From: Oryzias latipes | Taxonomy: Eukaryota > Chordata > Actinopteri > Beloniformes > Adrianichthyidae | Direction: 5' to 3' | Assembly (NCBI RefSeq): GCF_002234675.1 | Contig: NC_019867.2 | Coordinates: 5,350,001-5,414,000 of the forward strand | DNA: 64,000 nt | In this document: positions 58,990-64,000 of the stretch, piece after piece | Layout of the letters: each line of letters begins with the position of its first letter | How positions within the stretch are numbered: position 1 is the stretch's first letter | The notes under the pieces: generated by a model | What the model was told of the DNA's origin: nothing | The model's database searches: none | The model's input: only the letters and a program-made list of their open reading frames with translations | Made by a program: the position numbers and the translations under genes

Positions 58990-59781
58990 CAAGTTTTGTC
59001 CTGGAGATGAACTGCTTTCCACTGCCCTTGTGTCAATGAGCAATTTGTTTGTACGCTATGTCCTGACCTATACAATGTACATTTTCTCATGTTCATGTGG
59101 TGAAATCAATGAGGGGGTGCTAAAAAAACCTGAATGCCCTTGAGTAGCCTGTGTGCTTTTGTTTTGTGGATTTTACAAGTGTATCTTGTTTGTGGTAGCT
59201 TCAGTCCTTTGACAATTTTTACGAGAGTAGAAAAAAGTAAAGTAAAGTAACTAGCAGTGAATTACTTCTTAAATTGGGGAATGAACGAGGTAATGATAAC
59301 AATTTCATCCAGTAACTAAATTGAAGTAATCAATTACTCTTTAAAAGTCAACAGTGGTTGACTTTCTTCTTTAACAGATGAAGCTCCTGAAATAAACATA
59401 TCCCAAATATTGTTGTTTCAGACTTTAGAACAGCATCAGATAAGACCTGATTGGTTTCGTTTATGTCCTAACAGGAACTGACACGTTTCTGATCCATAAA
59501 TGATAGAAAACAAGTCATGAAACCACAATAATTCACGTTTGATCTCTTGAACAAACAGAAACACTCCTCTTTTATCTTTATGTGCTAAACTGAAAAAAAA
59601 ACAACCTCTGCATGAACCACAGTGTGAAAACGGATCAGTTTCCACTTCTGACACATCAGATGTTCAGGGAAGGTTTCTCTTTCTTCTTCTGAATGATGCA
59701 GACACTGAGGAGGCCAGCAGGTGCTGGTCACAAACATGCCTTCATGTATTTTTTTAATACCTTTAAGAGAAGTCAAAATGT

Positions 59782-59787
59782 TTTAAT
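59782..59787 (-). promoter_or_regulatory. Candidate granzyme poly(A) signal
   Basis: ATTAAA on the minus strand is about 225 bases after the granzyme stop. It is followed by CATTTTGACTTCTCTT. Confidence 0.45.
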
Positions 59788-60011
59788 GCAATAATAAGTT
59801 TTTACAAAGTTTTTGCAAGGGAAGAGTTTAATGGAAAGGTCCAGTAGAAAAGCCAGTAGAATGTAACTAAGTGAGCCACAGTAGAGTAAATGTTCAGCCT
59901 TTTCTTTTACATTATTTGCTTCATTGCAAATGCAAAAAACGTTTGTGATCAAGTGAAACATGAAATTAAAGCTAAAGAAACAGATAAAGCAATTTGAAAG
60001 AGATGATTCAT

Positions 60012-63000
60012 TTATATTTGGGGGGTCTTCATTGTCTTCTTGATCCACAGGAGTTGTTTTGCAGACAGAAAACTGTACACCCCAGGGTGTTTTTTCACTC
60101 CGCACAACCTTCCAAAAGATGTGATTCCAACCAGAACATTGTTGCACACCAGTGGTCCACCAGAATCCCCCTGAGATGTTCAGAGAACAATTGTGAGACA
60201 GCGACTTTTACTTTGATTTAAATGAAGATGAAAAATGTTGATGCTCTCACCCCACATGTGTCTGCAACTTTTGAACCTTCAGAGCCGGCACAAATCATGC
60301 TGCTGGTGATGACAGGCTTCAGGTTGTAGAAGGCTGGCGAGTTGCACTTCTGTCTGTCGATGACAGTCACGTTGGTGTTCATCAACACGTCAGACATTTG
60401 ATTGGCCATGTTGTTCGTTTTCCCCCATCCCGCCACCATGCAACGAGAACCACCAGCAGGATCCTGAACAGCCTGGGCCAGCTTCAGGGGTTTCACTGTT
60501 TTGGTCTCTTTTACTGGCTTTTCAAGCTGGAAAAGAGAGAAAAAAAACTATTTATTTGCAAAACATAGATCTAAATACCGCAATCTGAACAGTTGGAATA
60601 CTTATAGAAGGATAATATGATCAGCATATTAGGAAAGGCATCCGAAATGTATATATGTAAAAAAAAAAAAATCAGTCCCTGAGATTATTAAAAATTGTAA
60701 CAAGAATGACATTTGGCAGAAATAAGATGAGGAGGAATCCTCAAATGGAACCAGAAGCTTCATGTAACCCTTGTGCTATCTTAGGTATTTTAATGTTGAG
60801 AGTTGGGTCATCTAGACCCACTAGACAGTGCGCTGAACTTTTTTTCTTCAATGACTTGTGATCTTCACTGGTGTCCATGGATTACATGAAATCTTTCCAC
60901 CTTTATCCACCTTTGTCATGGTAGGGAGAACACGTCAATGTAAGGCTGGGGTCATCTAAGATAGCACAAGGGTTAAGGCGGTTTGGTCCACACCAGAGTG
61001 TATTGGATAGTTAGCTTTTTTGACAGCTGTGAAAGTTGATCTGAAGTCTGGTTAGCCTACCAAAAAAATGGATCTCACATTACTTGCGAGTGAATCCTGT
61101 GGGGTTCAGCCACAGTGGGATTGCTAGCAGGCTAGTCGCACCACAAAAACACAAAATGTCACAACATTTCTTTGCCTAATTTCTAGTTTAGGCACTTTAT
61201 TTCAGTTGATATGAGACTAAACCAACTTTAACGTAATTTTTCAGCAAGATAAGACAATAAATCTTGAAAACATCTCATCAAAAAGACCCACACAGATGAA
61301 AATCTTGCTTTTGGTATTTTTAACATGATCTTCTGCATTTTCTGATAATAAGGGACGTATATATAGAAAAAATATTAAATTGCATTTAAAATTATTTCTT
61401 TTTCAAATCGTGAATCAGGAGCAGACGAAAAACTGCAGTTTGAAAAAGCTTGTAGTTGTGATGTGGAAGCTACAACTTGCAGGCCAAAAGCTCCCTGCTC
61501 CGCTGCATTCTGCTGTACGTCCTTGTTTCCCTCGTCTGAGCTGGCATCTGGCTTGAAACTTTACTGCTGGATAGCTCCAATGTTGCCCCCCATTTTTGTA
61601 ATGTATTGCAATTAGTAATGTAAGGTTTAGGGTGTGAGGGGCTGTAAGCTAGTGGAACAACGTGTGCACAGAGAGCTCTCAGCAACAGGTAGGGGCTGGG
61701 GGGCTGGGTTGCTCCGCGCTAATGGTCCTGCCCACAATTAAGAGAAAGTGAATTTCTAATTAACTAATGCTGCTCTGCAAAAAACAACATGACCTTGAAA
61801 AACGACGCAGGTTTTTTTATATTTGCTAAAACCGGCATAATCATACTTAAAATAGATACAAGATGATCTGAGTGGGACACATATCTTTTATTCTCTTTAT
61901 ATAGGTACACATTTGAGCTGAGATTTTCTTTGTGAGTGGTGTAGGGTATTGTTGATCGGTCTGAACTCAGTACAAAAACTTTCTAACAACAGCAGGAGAA
62001 ACGTTTGTAATAAATATATTTTAACATCTAATTTCAAAGACAAATTTGTCCTAAAATGTGTCATTCTGGTCTTACTTTAGGATGATTATGGTCTTGAAAA
62101 TGGAAGTTTTTATAATAGGGAATATTTGGGTGGGGAAGTGTGAAAATACATTTGCTTTAATAGATATAAAACTCTTTTTTTAAGCAATGCATCCAAAATT
62201 TAAGACATAACATTTCCAATTTTCCAATTAATACCCAAATGTGAGTGCTTACAGCTAATTTCAAGAGTACATTTTGTCTTACATGCCATCACAATATACT
62301 TTAAGAAAACTTGTAAAGACAAATTCTTCTAGTTTCGTTGGCAGAACATTTTATTTTCACTTATAGCAAGAGAAAAACAGTTTTTTTCTATACTTTAAAA
62401 CTTGTTTTGAAACGAAAAATGTTGTCAGTGCAACAGGTTTGTTCTTCGTGGGTGTTTCTTTCAAGTCCCCAGATGGCAACATTTTAAGGTGGTTTTACTC
62501 TCTCAAGAGTTGGTTAAGGGTCCAAGACAGTGGATTTATCCTTGAGTAAGACATATCACCTTGGTAACAATAGGATAGTGTTTGAAAACACACTGGCATT
62601 GATTGGGGTGGGTTGTCTTACCTTGAGTAACATGAGGTCATTGACCGTATCGTTCTTATCATAGCACGGATGAGGATAATGCGTCTTCACTTTCTGGATC
62701 TGCTTGGAGTTTGCCTCTTTTTCTTTGAGGGAGTGCACCCCCAAAATTACATTTTTGATGCTGCAGGGGCAAAAAAAACACACAACTTTTGGATTGTTCT
62801 GAAAGAGTTCTGTGTCTACATATCTATCTTATGATAAGTAGTATTTTTAGTTGGCTTTAGAAAAAAGCTTTGCCTTTACAGTGATATTTATAGTAGCTAA
62901 TATGTATTCTTGAAGCAGGATTTTCTGTCGTTTTTTTATCACATTTGCAGATGAATTGTACAACGATAAAAGTCAAGTTAAAGCTTGCTCTTTATTCAAT

Positions 63001-63964
63001 GCCCATGCACGTTTCTGAAGTGGCTGATTGAAAACGAAAACCTGAAGTCATATTTATGCATCAAAGCTCGAGCTCTGAGGGTTTTGTTTGTTCTGAGGCG
63101 TTTGTGGTTTCCTGAAAGGATTTGCTGTTTGTTCTTGAGAAGTTCTTCATTCTTTAGTTAACTTTCACACAAATATGTTAGAACAACGAAAGTGTTCATT
63201 AACTCTATAAAGGTCATCTAAGCTAAATGTATATAAGAACTTGTTATAATTATGCAAATGCATTATTTTTAATAATGCATGAAATGTTTTTCTATTCAAA
63301 GAAACGCTAAAAATATCAAATTATCAAGCATATCTGCTAATGAGATGATAAAGCACATTAAAACAATCTCTTATTCGACTTTTATTAAAGTTTGACACCA
63401 TCATATTTCTATTTGTGTCATGCCTTGTTCATCTTCAAAACAAATAAGCTCTTAAATTAAGGGAGCTGTTTCCCAATAAACAAAAAGATTTTAAAAAAAG
63501 CATCAAAGTATTTAAAGACTGAAAAATATTTATTTACTGGATGATTTCAGCTAAGGAGCTTGTTCCTATCTTACTTAAACCTTTTGTGGACAGACCAACA
63601 AAGGAAAACAGCAAACCAGAACCAGCATCAGACAGATGAAAAAGCTCCAGGTTCCTACCCAATGCAGTGGGCAGCTGTCAGGACCCATTTTGGATCAATT
63701 AAAACCCCTCCGCAGGAGGCATTTTTGGCTGTCGGCAGCACAGCCAGCACAGCCATGTAAGGCAGAGAGTGGGGCACCACTTCTTTCCCATTAATGATCT
63801 CAGAGCCATGACCTAAAACACCACACAAACACAAAACAATCAATAATTTAGACATTGAATAGTAACTAATTTTGCAAAAATAAGTAAATGTATCAGTCAC
63901 CTGAGTTGACAAAAAAGAGAAGCCCCCCCAAGATGAAAGCAGCAAAGCCTTTCTTGGAACACAT
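60012..63964 (-). CDS. gzma: Granzyme A-like serine protease
   Basis: Five minus-strand exons splice in phase (1,2,0,0, the granzyme pattern): 63964-63901, 63812-63659, 62760-62622, 60526-60251 and 60170-60012 (TAA), giving 263 residues. A signal peptide ([18 protein letters not shown]) and short propeptide ending SE precede the mature IING. The catalytic triad is H70 (TAAHC), D114 (NDLMLL) and S214 (GDSGGP). D208, six before the Ser, predicts cutting after Arg or Lys. All eight Cys of the four usual disulfides are present. The extra C105 in HPCYD matches the Cys that links human granzyme A dimers, and GITSFG also matches GZMA. Human GZMK is the other close relative ([17 protein letters not shown] is GZMK-like) but lacks that Cys. 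It would be stored in cytotoxic lymphocyte granules. Intron 3 holds two transposons. Confidence 0.92.
60768..60972. mobile_element. piggyBac-like short element, copy 2
   Basis: CCCTTGTGCTATC and GATAGCACAAGGG end a 205-base element in the same direction as copy 1 and about 90% alike by eye. TTAA follows directly on the right and GTAA precedes on the left, which suggests a TTAA target. It is in granzyme intron 3. Confidence 0.87.
61280..61882 (-). mobile_element. TTAAAG-CCCACT family, copy 7 (longest)
   Basis: It runs from AAAAGACCCACACAGATGAA to ACAAGATGATCTGAGTGGGA and keeps nearly all blocks of the family, including GAGCTGGCATCTGGCTTGAA and CAGAGAGCTCTCAGCAACAG. It is in granzyme intron 3, reading in the gene's own direction when taken as the minus-strand form. 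Confidence 0.78.
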
Positions 63965-64000
63965 TTACTCGTCTTTCTGTCTTTGATCTGAGGGTGAATG

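Larger units (their letters stand above)
51172..60011. other. Spacer between areg and the granzyme gene
   Basis: It contains a dispersed repeat (51960-52260), a Tc1-like transposon (52682-54333), a G run and (ATGG)n satellite (56168-56534), one 205-base piggyBac-like element (58785-58989) and the granzyme 3'UTR. No EGF-type cysteine pattern was found, so no btc gene is visible. The stretches 54340-56160 and 56540-58780 look like unique AT-rich sequence. Confidence 0.7.

Noticed and set aside
51172-60011. A betacellulin gene after areg
   Set aside because: No exon with the six-cysteine EGF pattern and no matching membrane exon was seen on either strand.

Overview
This is vertebrate nuclear DNA, almost certainly from a ray-finned (teleost) fish. 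The genes are intron-rich with GT-AG introns, the protein sequences fit vertebrate orthologues, and the introns and spacers carry Tc1-like transposons, L2-type LINE pieces and several small inverted-repeat elements of the kind common in fish. One abundant small element resembles repeats I remember from medaka-type genomes. That is memory, not a search, so I do not name a species.

Six host genes can be built with every splice phase closing. They are cdc20b (plus strand, 3' part, 810-6077), mthfd2l (plus, complete, 7194-17558), three EGF-family growth factor genes in tandem on the plus strand, and a granzyme A-like serine protease (minus, complete, 60012-63964). The growth factors are epgn (24860-25858), ereg (29821-38489) and areg (46617-49284). 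The three have the same five-coding-exon plan with intron phases 1,1,2,2, so they look like tandem duplicates. Each makes a membrane-anchored EGF-receptor ligand precursor.

The order is the main large-scale point. In human, CDC20B and GZMA are convergent neighbours on 5q11.2, while MTHFD2L-EPGN-EREG-AREG lies on 4q13. Here the second block, in its human order, sits between the 3' ends of cdc20b and the granzyme, and those two genes keep their convergent orientation. No betacellulin (btc) gene was seen after areg.

The rest is introns and spacers. They hold three Tc1-like elements (18.1-19.7 kb, 22.6-23.8 kb, 52.7-54.3 kb; the last nearly whole), L2-like LINE pieces, and a family of about 500-600 bp elements with TTAAAG-CCCACT ends present at least seven times. 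There are also two 205-bp elements with piggyBac-like ends, an element with CCGTATTTTCC ends nested in an older repeat, other small repeat pairs, and a (ATGG)n satellite next to a 21-base G run. I saw no retrovirus or LTR element, no tRNA or rRNA gene and no CRISPR array. I found no clearly new biological system. The best leads are the gene order, the shared ligand-gene architecture, a perfect GC-rich hairpin in front of mthfd2l, a NAGNAG splice site and 3'UTR intron in areg, and the nested elements.
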